A DNA stretch of 50,129 nt from a bacterium (GCA_030427295.1 JAUHWS010000005.1:1-50129), one strand, 5' to 3'. Shown: positions 8,200 to 17,997, counted from the first letter of the stretch. The notes: generated from the sequence alone by a model not told the origin. Made by a program: numbers and translations.

Positions 8200-9768
8200 A
8201 TGAAAACCTGCTCGCAATGTCAATCATCGTTTGAGGTGAGGGAGGAAGATCGAACCTTTTATCAGCGCATTGGTGTTTCAGAGCCTACTTTGTGTCCTGA
8301 TTGCCGCAATCAGAATCGTTTGGCATTTAGGAATGAGCGTAAGTTTTATAAAGGTCATTGTGACTTTTGTAAGAAAGCTGTGATTTCTCTTTATTCAGAT
8401 GATAAGCCATTTACCGTTTATTGTTCTGAATGTTGGTGGTCTGATCGTTTTGACCCTCTTGATTATGGGATTGACTATGATTCTGATCGGTCGTTTTTTG
8501 ATCAATTGTATGATTTGTCACAGCGAGTTCCCAAACCTGCAATATTAAATGCTAAAAGCCAGAACTCTGCCTACACCAATTATTCTCATGAGAATCAGAA
8601 TTGTTATTTTTGTGTGGGGACCATGAAATGTCAGGATTGCTATCATTGTTATCGTGTGATTGAAAGTAAAAATGTGGTTGATGGTTTTGATTTGCTTCAA
8701 TGTGAGTTGTGCTATGAATGCATCCATTCTCAAAATCTATATGCTTGTATATTTTGCGAATCCTGCGAAAATTCGTCTAACTTAATCCTTTGCAAGGATT
8801 GTATTGGATCTCAGGATTGTTTTGGTTCGGTCAATCTTAAAAACAAGCGTTTTTATATTTTTAATCAGCCATATTCAGAGGAAGAATATCGTCTAAAAGT
8901 TGATGCGCTTAAAAAAGACTGGTCTTCAGCTGTTAGGCAGTTTGAGGCTCTAAAAAAATCTCTTCCTCAAAAGGCGAATCACATTTTGAATGCTGAAAAT
9001 TGCAGTGGTGACCAAATAAAAAATTCCAAGAATTGTTATCGTTGTTTTTCGCTCAATCGGTCAGAAGAGTGTGCTTATGTTTACAATGGAGATCAAAATC
9101 GATTTTGCATGGATACTAATTTTTGTGATAGTTCTGAGTTGCTTTATAATTCGACTAACCTTGAAGACAATTATTTAGGTATTGGTTTAAACTTGGTTTG
9201 GTATTGCAAGAGTGCTTTTTATCTCACCAATTGTTTTAACTCTAGTGATGCATTTGGTTGTTTTGGTTTGAAAAAGCATCAGTATTGCATTCTTAATAAG
9301 CAATATTCAAAAGAAGCGTATGAATCACTGAGTCTTCAAATCATTGAAAAAATGAAATCAGATGAAGAGTGGGGCCTTTTTTATCCCATTGAGCATTCAC
9401 CTTTTGCTTATAATGAAACGGTGGCTCAAGATGCTTATCCGTCTGACAAAAAAAGTGTGTTGGGGCGGGGTTGGAAATGGAAGGATGATTTGAATCACGT
9501 TCCTAAAGACATTCCGGGTTCAGCAGTCACATGTGAACAAACCGGTCGCCCATTTATTATCACTTCTCAAGAGTTGAGTTTCTACAAAAAAATGGATTTG
9601 CCTTTGCCAACCCTTCATCCCGATGAGCGCCATCACCGTCGAGTTGCAGCTTCTTTCAGCTATAAACTTTACAGTAAGAAATGTGTTGCTTGTTCGAATG
9701 ATATTCAAGTGACTCGAGATGAATCTTTATTTTATTGTGATGAGTGTTATTTAAAAGAAATTTATTGA
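8200..9768 (+). CDS. Cys-rich zinc-ribbon repeat protein, copy 1
   Basis: 522 aa, no signal peptide, probably cytoplasmic, function unknown. Family layout: N-terminal zinc module (C4-x2-C7, C32-x2-C35), a WWSD-W/F-DP and FFxQ segment (about 78-110), two central Cys/Asn/Tyr-rich repeat domains each closing with N-K-x-Y-x-I-x-N-x-x-Y, a K-I-I/GEWG segment, and a C-terminal zinc module ending YC-x2-C. Here the N-terminal module keeps a second cysteine set (C54, C57, C75, C78), found otherwise only in copy 10. The C-terminal module has lost its first set (CEQTG, HPDERH). I chose the ATG at 8200 over 8161 because the MKTC start is conserved in all copies and the -10 box lies between the two. Tight gene order suggests co-transcription with the next two genes. 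Confidence 0.85.
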   Translation: MKTCSQCQSSFEVREEDRTFYQRIGVSEPTLCPDCRNQNRLAFRNERKFYKGHCDFCKKAVISLYSDDKPFTVYCSECWWSDRFDPLDYGIDYDSDRSFFDQLYDLSQRVPKPAILNAKSQNSAYTNYSHENQNCYFCVGTMKCQDCYHCYRVIESKNVVDGFDLLQCELCYECIHSQNLYACIFCESCENSSNLILCKDCIGSQDCFGSVNLKNKRFYIFNQPYSEEEYRLKVDALKKDWSSAVRQFEALKKSLPQKANHILNAENCSGDQIKNSKNCYRCFSLNRSEECAYVYNGDQNRFCMDTNFCDSSELLYNSTNLEDNYLGIGLNLVWYCKSAFYLTNCFNSSDAFGCFGLKKHQYCILNKQYSKEAYESLSLQIIEKMKSDEEWGLFYPIEHSPFAYNETVAQDAYPSDKKSVLGRGWKWKDDLNHVPKDIPGSAVTCEQTGRPFIITSQELSFYKKMDLPLPTLHPDERHHRRVAASFSYKLYSKKCVACSNDIQVTRDESLFYCDECYLKEIY

Positions 9769-9781
9769 TTTATTTATTTTT

Positions 9782-10564
9782 ATGAACAAAAATCTATCCA
9801 TTTGTGTGATTGGTGCTGGTCATCTTGGAATGAGCATTTTAAATCAATTACATAAAAGAGGGCATAAGGTGCTTTGGGCAACTAGAAGAAGTCATGAGCG
9901 CCTTTCAGAAATTCGACAATTGGTACCTGGTATTAACGTAACCACAGACAATCTTTTGGCTATTAAATCATCTGAGGTAATCATTGTTGCGACGAAAGAG
10001 CATAATTTTTTAGACTTTGCATCAGATTTAAAAAACAATCGATCTGGGAAATTTATTATCAGTATGGGGCCAACTTATAGTTTAAAAAAGTTGGGTTCTA
10101 TTTTTGGTTCAGGGAATGCTCGCCTTGTCCCACCGATCGACCCTTTAGAAGATGTTCTGTGTTACAGTCTTGATGAGCATTGTGGGGCTCGGGAAAAAGA
10201 AATAATTCAATATATATTTAAAGGTACTTTATGTCAGATTCAAGATTTCCAAATGCCTATGGCTACTAGTTATGTTCTTTTTAGAGTTTTGCTCAATTCC
10301 TTTTTTGAGCCATTGCAAAATGCTGGAAAAAAGGTTGGCTTCGATGAAGAATTTATTCAGCGTATTGTTGGGAAGATGCTTATTTCTGCAGGTCAGGAGA
10401 TTGAATTGGGAATAAGTTCTAGACAAAGACTTGAGCAAGCGAGTGGAGGTTTTAATGAGAAGAGCTTTACATTGAATTTGTATAATGATCTCAAGCCTCT
10501 TCAAAATCAGTTTGAAAAACTCTTTAATCAAACTTATTCTCAGTTAAAGAACTTAGAACAATAA
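9782..10564 (+). CDS. pyrroline-5-carboxylate reductase-like oxidoreductase
   Basis: 260 aa. The N-terminal Rossmann fold (VIGAGHLGMSI, then TRRSHERL, which suggests NADP preference) and the SEVIIVATK strand match ProC-type reductases. A C-terminal helical region with LISAGQEIE and QASGGFNEKSF resembles the dimerisation domain that carries the catalytic Ser/Thr. Genuine ProC reduces pyrroline-5-carboxylate to proline, but the middle is divergent, so another imine or ketone may be the substrate. It sits 13 bp after Cys-rich copy 1 and 5 bp before copy 2, the only metabolic enzyme inside the array, and is probably part of one transcript with them. Confidence 0.65.
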   Translation: MNKNLSICVIGAGHLGMSILNQLHKRGHKVLWATRRSHERLSEIRQLVPGINVTTDNLLAIKSSEVIIVATKEHNFLDFASDLKNNRSGKFIISMGPTYSLKKLGSIFGSGNARLVPPIDPLEDVLCYSLDEHCGAREKEIIQYIFKGTLCQIQDFQMPMATSYVLFRVLLNSFFEPLQNAGKKVGFDEEFIQRIVGKMLISAGQEIELGISSRQRLEQASGGFNEKSFTLNLYNDLKPLQNQFEKLFNQTYSQLKNLEQ

Positions 10565-10569
10565 ATTTT

Positions 10570-12204
10570 ATGAAAACCTGCTCGCAATGTCAATCATCGT
10601 TTGAGGTGAGGGAGGAGGATCGAGCGTTTTATCAGCGTATGGATGTTCAAGAACCTACTTTGTGTTCCAATTGCAGGCAGCGTCGGCGGGCGATGTTTAG
10701 AAATGAGTTGAATTTTTATCGTCGGAGGTGTGATTTTTCGGGGGCTGATCTGATTTCGATGTATCGTCCAGAAATCCCTGTTACGGTTTACTCGCCAAAA
10801 GTTTGGTGGTCAGATCAGTGGAATCCCATGGATTATGGGGTTGATTTTGATTTTTCAAAATCCTTTTTTGAACAATTTCAAGCTTTGAGAAAGCGAGTGC
10901 CTCGTCTTTCACTTTATGGAAAAAACAATGAAAATAGTGATTACACGAACCATACGGACCATGCGAAAAATTGTTACATGTGTGCTGATGTGGGCTTTTC
11001 GGAAGACTGTTTCTATTCTAAATGGATTATCGATTGTCGAGATTTAGTAGATTCCTATCAGTTAGAAAAATCGGAACGTTGTTATGGCTCTTTTTACTCG
11101 GTGGGTGCCTACGATTCTAAGTTTATTTACCTGGCTGATAACAGTCAAAATGCTGATTTTCTTTACAATTGTAAGTCTGTTAAAAATGCTTTGATGTGTT
11201 GGAATTTGAGGCAAAAAGAGTACTACATTGAAAATAAATCTTACTCTAAAGAGGCTTATTTAAAAGCTTTGGAATCTTATGACACTGGTTCTTACAAAAA
11301 GTTAGAATCCTACAAAGATCGCTATGCTAGCTTGGTTCGCCAGGCGATTCGTAAGCCTGCTGAAATCATTAATTCGGAAAATTGTACGGGTGATTATGTT
11401 TATCATTCTAAAAATGTTTATGACTCATTTGGTGTGATTGAGTCTCAAGATTCTCGCTATTGCTATGATTCAGGTCATTTAAAAGATTGTTATGACACTT
11501 ACGAGTCGGCTTTTGATTGTGAACTTCAGTACGAATCCTATGCTTGTAATCGAGGTAAATTTTTGATGGGTTGTATGGTTTGCTACGACGTGAGTGACCT
11601 TTTTTATTCTGAAATGTGCCACAATTCATCCGATTTATTTGGTTGCATCGGTTTGCGTTATAAAAAATATTGCATCCTTAATAAACAATACTCTAAAGAA
11701 GCATATGAGGCCTTGCTTCCTAAAATCATTGCGCACTTGAAGCAAACAGGGGAGTGGGGTGAATTCTTTCCCAATGAAATGACTTTTTTTGCTTACAATG
11801 AATCTGCTGCGCCTGAGTTTTTTCCGATGACGCAGGAGGCCGTTTTGGGTATGGGTTGGCAGTGGTATGAGGACGAAAAGGAATATCAATTACAGACGTA
11901 TCAAATTCCCGATCATATTAATGAGGTTTCAGATTCGATTGTTAATGAGGTGTTAGCCTGTGAAAAATGTGACAAGAATTATCGCATCATCACGAAAGAG
12001 CTCCAATTTTACCAATCAAACAATTTGCCTATTCCAAGAAGTTGTCCGCTTTGTCGTTATCACGAACGCTTGCAGTGGCGCAATCCTTACCAACTCTTCA
12101 ATCGCCACTGTGCCAAATGTTCGGCAGAAATCCAGACGAGCTATGCGCCTGATCGCCCCGAGACGGTGTATTGTGAATCGTGTTATTTGAAGGAAGTTTA
12201 TTAA
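10570..12204 (+). CDS. Cys-rich zinc-ribbon repeat protein, copy 2
   Basis: 544 aa member of the family described at copy 1. Short N-terminal form (RMDVQEPTLC). The second N-terminal cysteine set is reduced to CDFSG. The C-terminal module is complete: CEKC, CPLC, CAKC and YCESC, eight potential zinc ligands. The central region is full of DCY/NCY/KNVYDS units. The first 48 nt of the gene are identical to those of copy 1, far above the similarity elsewhere, which points to gene conversion or a conserved RNA signal. No promoter is seen in the 5-bp gap, so it is probably translated from the copy 1 transcript. Stop codon TAA. Confidence 0.85.
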   Translation: MKTCSQCQSSFEVREEDRAFYQRMDVQEPTLCSNCRQRRRAMFRNELNFYRRRCDFSGADLISMYRPEIPVTVYSPKVWWSDQWNPMDYGVDFDFSKSFFEQFQALRKRVPRLSLYGKNNENSDYTNHTDHAKNCYMCADVGFSEDCFYSKWIIDCRDLVDSYQLEKSERCYGSFYSVGAYDSKFIYLADNSQNADFLYNCKSVKNALMCWNLRQKEYYIENKSYSKEAYLKALESYDTGSYKKLESYKDRYASLVRQAIRKPAEIINSENCTGDYVYHSKNVYDSFGVIESQDSRYCYDSGHLKDCYDTYESAFDCELQYESYACNRGKFLMGCMVCYDVSDLFYSEMCHNSSDLFGCIGLRYKKYCILNKQYSKEAYEALLPKIIAHLKQTGEWGEFFPNEMTFFAYNESAAPEFFPMTQEAVLGMGWQWYEDEKEYQLQTYQIPDHINEVSDSIVNEVLACEKCDKNYRIITKELQFYQSNNLPIPRSCPLCRYHERLQWRNPYQLFNRHCAKCSAEIQTSYAPDRPETVYCESCYLKEVY

Positions 12205-12205
12205 C

Positions 12206-12345
12206 TTAATTACGAGTTGCTAATTACGAGTTACGAATGTGGTTATCAGAATAGCAGCGTTTTGGCATCCACAATAGATCCACACGAAGTTGGACCCTCG
12301 ATAGACCCTCAAAAGACCTTCCATAGGCTCTCCACAGAAAAACCG
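12206..12345. repeat. CTATTGTGG-family hairpin repeat (rearranged copy) with TTACGAGTT units
   Basis: Directly after copy 2. TTACGAGTT units (12209-12235) also occur after copy 11 and inside type B elements. They are followed by the complement of the CTATTGTGG arm (CCACAATAG at 12272) and then GATAGACCCTCAAAAGACCTT. Compared with the other four copies the arms are rearranged. The repeat occupies most of the gap before the SLH gene. Confidence 0.6.
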
Positions 12346-12356
12346 TAACAAATCAA

Positions 12357-12365
12357 TGCTATACT
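12357..12365 (+). promoter_or_regulatory. extended -10 promoter of the first SLH gene
   Basis: TGC followed by TATACT (12360-12365); the ATG is 42 bp downstream. No clear -35. Confidence 0.5.
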
Positions 12366-12407
12366 CGTTTTAAATCATAGATATCTTTATCATTAATCCA
12401 TTTTATT

Positions 12408-14051
12408 ATGGTTAAACAGAATCTTTTTAGCCGCTTGTCGTCTTGGCTGCCTGGGGCAGTATTGGCGTTTGCGGCGGCTTTGGCTTTTATGCCTAACGCA
12501 CTTGCTGCTCCAACCCTCAATTATACTGAAAAAATCCCTGAGCTTTTTAAGGTGTATGAGGGGGGTGATTACGCGATGAATATTGAACTGACTGAATTCG
12601 CTGATGATACGACGGTAGAAGTTTTTATAGAGGGCCCCGTTGATGATCCTGAAAGCAGTAAGTATAAAATTGGTGAATTTGAGTACACTCAAGATGGTGT
12701 TCATGAATTCACGTGGGATGGAACTGTCGATGGCGATTATTTATTGCCGGGTGACTATTTGGTGACGGTTTCTGGAGAAGATTTGCAAAACAATCCTCTT
12801 GGCCCCTTGGATGGTTCTTTTGAAATGACTGAGGAAACTAACATGACGGTTATTACGCCTCAACCCGATGATGTTCCTGCTGACTTTGCTAGTTTTGAGT
12901 ACGAATTGGAGACAGCAGTGGGTGCTTGTATTGTTTTTGAGGTGGATGGGGCTGTAGAAAAAACAGAGGGTCCTTTGAGTAGTGGTACTTATTCGTTCAA
13001 TTGGGGTTCTCCAGGTGAATATGAGTGGTCTTTTATAGCTGATCCTCAGTATTGTGATGGTGATGCCCCTGCTTCGACTGAAGAATTGGCTTCTGGCAAG
13101 CTTGTTGTTCTTGATGGCGAAGATGAAATCATCCAAGCGCCTACACTTGGTTTTACAGAAATGCTTGAAGCGACCTATGTCTTGGATTCAGGGAATTATT
13201 CGGTTGAAGTTGGCTTAGAAAATTTTGACTCCAATACTACTGTTGAAATGACTTTGACAGGTCCAAAGGAGGGAAATGAACAGAGTTTTGTAGCGGATAC
13301 CTATCTTTATCAAGACAATGGAACTCATACGTTTTTATGGAATGGGGAAGATGAAAAAGGCCTTCCCGAACCAGGTGAATATACAGTGACTTTTCAAGGA
13401 ATGTATGGTCAAGATCAAATGACCAATAAACTTGAATACGTTCTTTCTGTTGAAGAAAAAACTGTAGAACCTCCTGTTGAAGAAGAATTTTGTGGGGGTT
13501 TCACCGACTTGCCTGGAGATTATGTTTACTGTGATGCTGTCAAAAAAGTGAAGGCTGCTGGCTTGATGACAGGGCAAGATGATGGAACAGGTGCCTTTGA
13601 TATTGGCCCTTTGAATCGGGCTGAAGCGGTTCAAATTTATGCTCGTTTGGATGCGAATTATGATGAAGTTAATGAGGTTTGTGAAGTGATTTTCCCCGAT
13701 GTGGTTTGTGATATTTGGTATGGTCCGCTGGTCTATTATAGTCATGAACAAGGGTACGTGACCGGTTATGAGGCACCGGATCCTAAGGCGGGTATGTTTG
13801 GCCCTGGGGATGATCAAATTCAGCCTCAAGGTTTTGTTTTGCTCTCTCGGGTTTTGGACGTGGATTACCCCCATCAACAAGCGTCCTTCGGAGGTAAAAT
13901 TTCTGGTTCTGAATGGTATAGTGGGGCTTATGCCTGGGCCGAAATGCTAGAGCTTTTGCCTGCTGATGAGATCGACTTGAATAGCTCATTTACTCGCGAG
14001 GATATGGCTCGCGTGTTGGCTAAGTTGATTGATATGAATTTGATTCAATAG
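12408..14051 (+). CDS. S-layer homology (SLH) domain protein with FlgD-like Ig repeats
   Basis: 547 aa exported protein. The signal peptide ends around ALAAP (about residue 28). Two FlgD-type Ig-like repeats (about 35-125 and 250-345) share the wording EFTWDG/TFLWNG followed by LPGDY/EPGEY. Between them lies a smaller domain with two cysteines. The C-terminal 190 residues carry three SLH-type repeats (FTDLPGDYVYCDAVKKVKAAGLMTG, with FPDVVCDIWYGPLVYYSHEQGYVTG as the second), which anchor proteins to cell-wall polymers. The protein encoded at 44206 has the same order of parts. It lies inside the Cys-rich array and is followed directly by a hairpin train and repeat element 2. Confidence 0.82.
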   Translation: MVKQNLFSRLSSWLPGAVLAFAAALAFMPNALAAPTLNYTEKIPELFKVYEGGDYAMNIELTEFADDTTVEVFIEGPVDDPESSKYKIGEFEYTQDGVHEFTWDGTVDGDYLLPGDYLVTVSGEDLQNNPLGPLDGSFEMTEETNMTVITPQPDDVPADFASFEYELETAVGACIVFEVDGAVEKTEGPLSSGTYSFNWGSPGEYEWSFIADPQYCDGDAPASTEELASGKLVVLDGEDEIIQAPTLGFTEMLEATYVLDSGNYSVEVGLENFDSNTTVEMTLTGPKEGNEQSFVADTYLYQDNGTHTFLWNGEDEKGLPEPGEYTVTFQGMYGQDQMTNKLEYVLSVEEKTVEPPVEEEFCGGFTDLPGDYVYCDAVKKVKAAGLMTGQDDGTGAFDIGPLNRAEAVQIYARLDANYDEVNEVCEVIFPDVVCDIWYGPLVYYSHEQGYVTGYEAPDPKAGMFGPGDDQIQPQGFVLLSRVLDVDYPHQQASFGGKISGSEWYSGAYAWAEMLELLPADEIDLNSSFTREDMARVLAKLIDMNLIQ

Positions 14052-14090
14052 TTTTTTGTTGGATTGTTGTTTTAATTTTTTGCCCAACCT

Positions 14091-14234
14091 GAAGGCGAGG
14101 TTCCGGAACCTCGCCTTCTTTGGAAATGAAAATGGTAGGTTATCACGCTTGGACTTGATCCAAGAGTCGTCTGTATTTGGAGTCTCTGGATTCAGACGAT
14201 TCCCCCGCCGTGGCGGGGGAATGATAACAGTCAC
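14091..14234. repeat. hairpin train 1
   Basis: Four consecutive hairpins. GAAGGCGAGG/CCTCGCCTTC encloses the self-complementary TTCCGGAA (14091-14118). CTTGGA/TCCAAG lies at 14148-14164. TCGTCTG/CAGACGA lies at 14167-14199. ATTCCCCCGCC/GGCGGGGGAAT has a 2-nt loop (14199-14222). The same order with altered stem sequences recurs at 18164 and 43737. The 28-bp core of the first hairpin is identical to the palindrome inside the transposase gene at 50079-50106. Confidence 0.85.
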
Positions 14235-14238
14235 TTAG

Positions 14239-14459
14239 GTATATACTTTGGATTGAGGTGGGTATATACTTTCTTAGAGCTGGTAGCTATTAGCTGTTAG
14301 CTGGTAGACTAGTCGGTATTTGGAATAACTTAAATTAGCTCTTACTTAAGATAAATAGAGAATTTTACTAACTGAATTTAACTCCCAGCTACAAGCTCCT
14401 AGCTTCCAGCTTTTTTTGGAGGGTAGGTATATAGTTGAAGAGAGGGTTAGTATATACTT
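14239..14459. repeat. GTATATACTT-bounded element 2 (type A core)
   Basis: Boundary pairs start at 14239/14262 and 14427/14450, each spaced 23 bp. The core is an imperfect inverted repeat of AGCTGNTAGC units on the left and TCCCAGCTACAAGCTCC-like units on the right, ending in a T-tract. It lies directly upstream of Cys-rich copy 3; element 4 occupies the same position before copy 11. Confidence 0.85.
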
Positions 14460-14491
14460 TATTCACGCTATCCTCAATTTCACTCCTCTGT

Positions 14492-14497
14492 TAGAAT
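14492..14497 (+). promoter_or_regulatory. -10 box of leaderless Cys-rich copy 3
   Basis: TAGAAT lies exactly 6 nt before the ATG. The 50 bp upstream, including the end of repeat element 2, closely match the region before copy 11. Confidence 0.55.
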
Positions 14498-14503
14498 CTT
14501 TAC

Positions 14504-16174
14504 ATGAAGACATGCGCTCAATGCCAATCATCGTTTGAGGTGACGGAGGGGGATCGTCAGTTTTATGATCGGATTAGTCCTGTTTTTGGAGGTCAAACGT
14601 ATCCTATTCCGGAGCCGACCCTTTGTCCCCAGTGTCGGATGCGACGGCGGATGGTTTGGCGTTCGGAGTTGCATCTTTTTAAGCATAAGAGTGATTTTTC
14701 AGGCAAAATGATGCTTTCTTCTTTTCCTCCCGAAGCCCCTTACCGGGTCATCTCCTCCGAAGAGTTTTGGTCGGACGATTGGGATCCTTTGGCGACGGGT
14801 CGAGATTTTGATTTCAGTCGGCCTTTTTTTGATCAATTTGCAGAGTTGGTTAAGGATACTCCTTTGATCAGCTTGACGGTGATCAATAATCAAAATAGTG
14901 AGTATGTGAATAATGCGGGTTGGAATAAGGATTGTTATCTGGTGGCTGGGGCGAATCGCAATGAGAGTTGTTATTATGGGAACTTTATCAATCACTCCAA
15001 AAATATTGTCGATTCTAGTTTTGTTCGAAATTCTGAGTTTTGTTACGAGTGTATTGACTGTACGGATTCCTATAATCTGAAGTATTCAGCGAATTGTACG
15101 AATTGCAGTGATTCTTTCTTTTTGTTCAACTGCAAAAATTCTCGTCATTGTTTTGGCTCGGTGAACTTGGTGAATCGAGAGTATGTTTTCATGAATGAGC
15201 AACTCTCTAAAGAGGATTATTTTGAAAAACTAAATACACTTGATTTGGATCAGCGGAGTCGTGTTTTGGAGGCCAAGACTTACTTTAAGGAGCATCGTCT
15301 TAAATATCCCCATAAATATATGATTGGCGAGATGAATGAAGGTGTTTCAGGGAATGTGGTGTATCATTCCCGGAATGCCTTTGATTGTTATGACGCGTCT
15401 GACTTGGAAGATTGTAGGTATTGTGCCTGGTTTCACACGGGTAAAAATTGTATGGATATTTATTCGTGGGGTTATCCAAATACGGAAGAATGCTATGAAT
15501 GTTTGGAGGTAGGAGACAATAGTCGTCGTGTTTTTTTCAGTGTGACGACTCAAAATTCTGATGAGCTTTTTTATACCTTGAACTGCATGCAGTCAAATTA
15601 TCTATTTGGTTGTGTGAGCTTGAAGCGATCCAAGTATTGCATTCTCAACAAACAGTATTCCAAAGCGGAATATGAAACCCTGATTCCTAAAATTATCACT
15701 CACATGCAAGAAACGGGCGAATGGGGGGAATTTTTTCCCATGTGGGTGTCTCCTTTGGCCTATAATCAAACGATTGCGATTGACTACTTTCCTCTTAAAA
15801 AGGATGAGGTTTTGGCCTTGAGGGCTAAATGGAATGAAGGAGCGCCGATCACTTCTCCTGCGCTAACAGTTGAGATTTCAGATTCTATTCATGAGGTGGA
15901 GAATTCTATTTGTGATCAAATTTTGACTTGTGCGGAATGTCGTCGGCCTTATAAAATCATTCCTCAAGAATTCCAGTTTTATAAAACTCAGACTATTCCT
16001 GTACCCGACCGTTGTTTTCAATGTCGTCATCAATCTCGGCTCAAAGCTCGAAATCCACGCCGGTTATGGGATCGGAATTGTGCTAAGTGCTCGGCTGAAA
16101 TTCAGACTAGCTATGCGCCGTATCGACCGGAGCTGGTATACTGTGAAGCGTGTTATTTGGAGGAAGTTTATTAG
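14504..16174 (+). CDS. Cys-rich zinc-ribbon repeat protein, copy 3
   Basis: 556 aa, long N-terminal form (ISPVFGGQTYPIPEPTLC). The second N-terminal set is fully lost (SDFSGKM and no following cysteines). The C-terminal module is complete: CAEC, CFQC, CAKC, YCEAC. The first repeat domain ends LVNREYVFMNEQLSKEDY, the second SKYCILNKQYSKAEY. The last 45 nt of the gene and the following intergenic DNA are nearly identical to the end of copy 9, although the proteins differ greatly, so this end has been homogenised or recently duplicated. Stop TAG. Confidence 0.85.
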   Translation: MKTCAQCQSSFEVTEGDRQFYDRISPVFGGQTYPIPEPTLCPQCRMRRRMVWRSELHLFKHKSDFSGKMMLSSFPPEAPYRVISSEEFWSDDWDPLATGRDFDFSRPFFDQFAELVKDTPLISLTVINNQNSEYVNNAGWNKDCYLVAGANRNESCYYGNFINHSKNIVDSSFVRNSEFCYECIDCTDSYNLKYSANCTNCSDSFFLFNCKNSRHCFGSVNLVNREYVFMNEQLSKEDYFEKLNTLDLDQRSRVLEAKTYFKEHRLKYPHKYMIGEMNEGVSGNVVYHSRNAFDCYDASDLEDCRYCAWFHTGKNCMDIYSWGYPNTEECYECLEVGDNSRRVFFSVTTQNSDELFYTLNCMQSNYLFGCVSLKRSKYCILNKQYSKAEYETLIPKIITHMQETGEWGEFFPMWVSPLAYNQTIAIDYFPLKKDEVLALRAKWNEGAPITSPALTVEISDSIHEVENSICDQILTCAECRRPYKIIPQEFQFYKTQTIPVPDRCFQCRHQSRLKARNPRRLWDRNCAKCSAEIQTSYAPYRPELVYCEACYLEEVY

Positions 16175-16302
16175 ATACCTCCTCCAGCTCCTCCGAAGGA
16201 GGAGTGCAAAAGAACTTCATTACTTCTTTAATTTTGCACCTCCCCTTTGGGGAGGCTGGGAGAGGTCCCTAAATAACTATTTATGAAAACCTGCCTACAA
16301 TG
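16130..16302. repeat. near-identical junction block A (end of copy 3, palindrome, start of copy 4)
   Basis: About 172 bp matching 32529-32700 with only two or three differences. It contains the last 45 bp of one Cys-rich gene, a roughly 95-bp palindromic spacer (ACCTCCTCCAGC pairing with GCTGGGAGAGGT, inner CTCCTCC/GGAGGAG, GTGCAAAA/TTTTGCAC and CCTCCCC/GGGGAGG) and the first 20 bp of the next gene. A TAAATA box lies 7 nt before the copy 4 ATG. Confidence 0.85.
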
Positions 16303-17965
16303 TCAATCATCGTTTGAGGTGACGGAGAGGGATCGAGAGTTGCTGAAGCAAGTGAGTCCCCAGTATGGAGGCCAGACCTATTTAATTCCGGAGCCAACGT
16401 TGTGCTGGAAATGCAAGTTGCAGAATCGTTTGAGTTTTCGAAATGAGCGGAGTTTGTATCGGCGTCAGTGTGATTTTTCGGGCAAGGATATTGTTTCGAT
16501 TTACTCTCCTGATAAGCCGTACAAGGTTTATCATCAAGATATTTGGTGGTCTGATCAATGGGATCCCCTAGAATATGGTCGAGACTTTGATTTTAATCGA
16601 CCTTTTTTTGAGCAGTTTGACGAGTTGTTACACGAGGTGCCGCTGATGGCGCTTTGGTTGATCAATCCTCAAAATGCCGAGTTTAACAATGCAGGATTTG
16701 GCTTAAAGGATTCCTACATGAGTATTTGTTCTGACATGGGTGAGCAGCTTTTGTATTGTTATGGCGTGGATCATTCCAATCATGTGCTTGATTCCGCGGT
16801 GATTAAAGATAGCGAGTTGGTTTATGAATGCGTGGATGGTGAAAAACTTTATCATTGCTATTTTTCTCAGTATCTTAGCAACTGTAGTGATGTGTATTTT
16901 TCTTATGATCTGACGGGTTGTCGGCATTGTTTTGGATGCGTGAATTTAAAAAATAAAGAGTACCACATCTTCAATGAACCCGTGACAAAAGAGGAGTGGG
17001 ATCAGAAAATGGCTGAATTTAAGTTCACCTCTAAATCGATTGCAGAGAACATGAGCAAGTTGGATACCTTGAAGCAATCCCTCCCACTTCGTTCGAACAT
17101 GATCATTAATTGTGAAAATGTGGTGGGGGATAACCTGTATCATTCCAAGAACATGGAAAACTGTTATGACGCCCGTAAATCCGAGGATTGTAAGAATGTA
17201 TTTTATAGTCCTTGGGGCACTAAGCATGCTTTGGATTGTTATGCGGTGGGTGAGTTGTCTTGGGCCTATGAATTGATGGGGGGTGGGGTTGGCACCAATA
17301 AATCTGCTTTTGTGATGAATTATGCGAATGGTCCAGTTTCGACCTATTATTCCACTTACATGCTCAATGGCACCTCGGATTGTTTTGGTTCGGTAAGTTT
17401 AAAGAAGGCACGCTATTGTATTTTGAATAAACAATATTCTAAACAGGAGTACGAAGCCCTTGTTCCTAAAATAATTGAGCACATGAAAGAAACAGGGGAT
17501 TGGGGTCAGTTTTTTCCATCGTCGATGTCCTTGTTTGGATACAACGAAACCAAGGCTCAGGAATTTTTTCCCTTGAGTCGTGAACAAGCTCTTGAGAAGG
17601 ACTATTTATGGTCCGATTATGAACGTCCTCAGCCGATCGCTCAAAAGCAAATTCAGGGGTCGGACCTCCCTGATTCCATCGAATCTGTTCCGGATGACAT
17701 TTTGAATTGGGTGATTGCTTGCGAGGATTCGGGGGAGCTTTATAAAATCACGCGTTTGGAATTGAATTTGTATCGTAAGCTGGGCTTGCCGATTCCTCGA
17801 AAGGCGCCAAATTTACGCTATATGAATCGGCTCAGTCGTCGTCATCCGATTTTTTTATGGGACCGTACTTGTGATCAGTGCCATAAGAACATTAAATCAA
17901 CGTATGCTCCGGATGCTAAAGAGACAGTTTATTGTGAGAGTTGTTATTTGAAGGAGGTTTATTGA
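16283..17965 (+). CDS. Cys-rich zinc-ribbon repeat protein, copy 4
   Basis: 560 aa, long N-terminal form. The second N-terminal knuckle is CWKC rather than CPxC. It belongs to a subgroup (copies 4, 7, 9, 10) that carries an extra linker ending PDDILNW before the C-terminal module. The first half of that C-terminal module has lost its ligands (CEDSG, APNLRYM), while CDQC and YCESC remain. The NFxNAGFGL and DCFGSVSLKKARYCILN segments mark the two repeat domains. Start ATG shared with the junction block; no Shine-Dalgarno site. Stop TGA. Confidence 0.85.
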   Translation: MKTCLQCQSSFEVTERDRELLKQVSPQYGGQTYLIPEPTLCWKCKLQNRLSFRNERSLYRRQCDFSGKDIVSIYSPDKPYKVYHQDIWWSDQWDPLEYGRDFDFNRPFFEQFDELLHEVPLMALWLINPQNAEFNNAGFGLKDSYMSICSDMGEQLLYCYGVDHSNHVLDSAVIKDSELVYECVDGEKLYHCYFSQYLSNCSDVYFSYDLTGCRHCFGCVNLKNKEYHIFNEPVTKEEWDQKMAEFKFTSKSIAENMSKLDTLKQSLPLRSNMIINCENVVGDNLYHSKNMENCYDARKSEDCKNVFYSPWGTKHALDCYAVGELSWAYELMGGGVGTNKSAFVMNYANGPVSTYYSTYMLNGTSDCFGSVSLKKARYCILNKQYSKQEYEALVPKIIEHMKETGDWGQFFPSSMSLFGYNETKAQEFFPLSREQALEKDYLWSDYERPQPIAQKQIQGSDLPDSIESVPDDILNWVIACEDSGELYKITRLELNLYRKLGLPIPRKAPNLRYMNRLSRRHPIFLWDRTCDQCHKNIKSTYAPDAKETVYCESCYLKEVY

Positions 17966-17997
17966 TCCGAATGGGTTGCGGATAGGATGCGAATGGT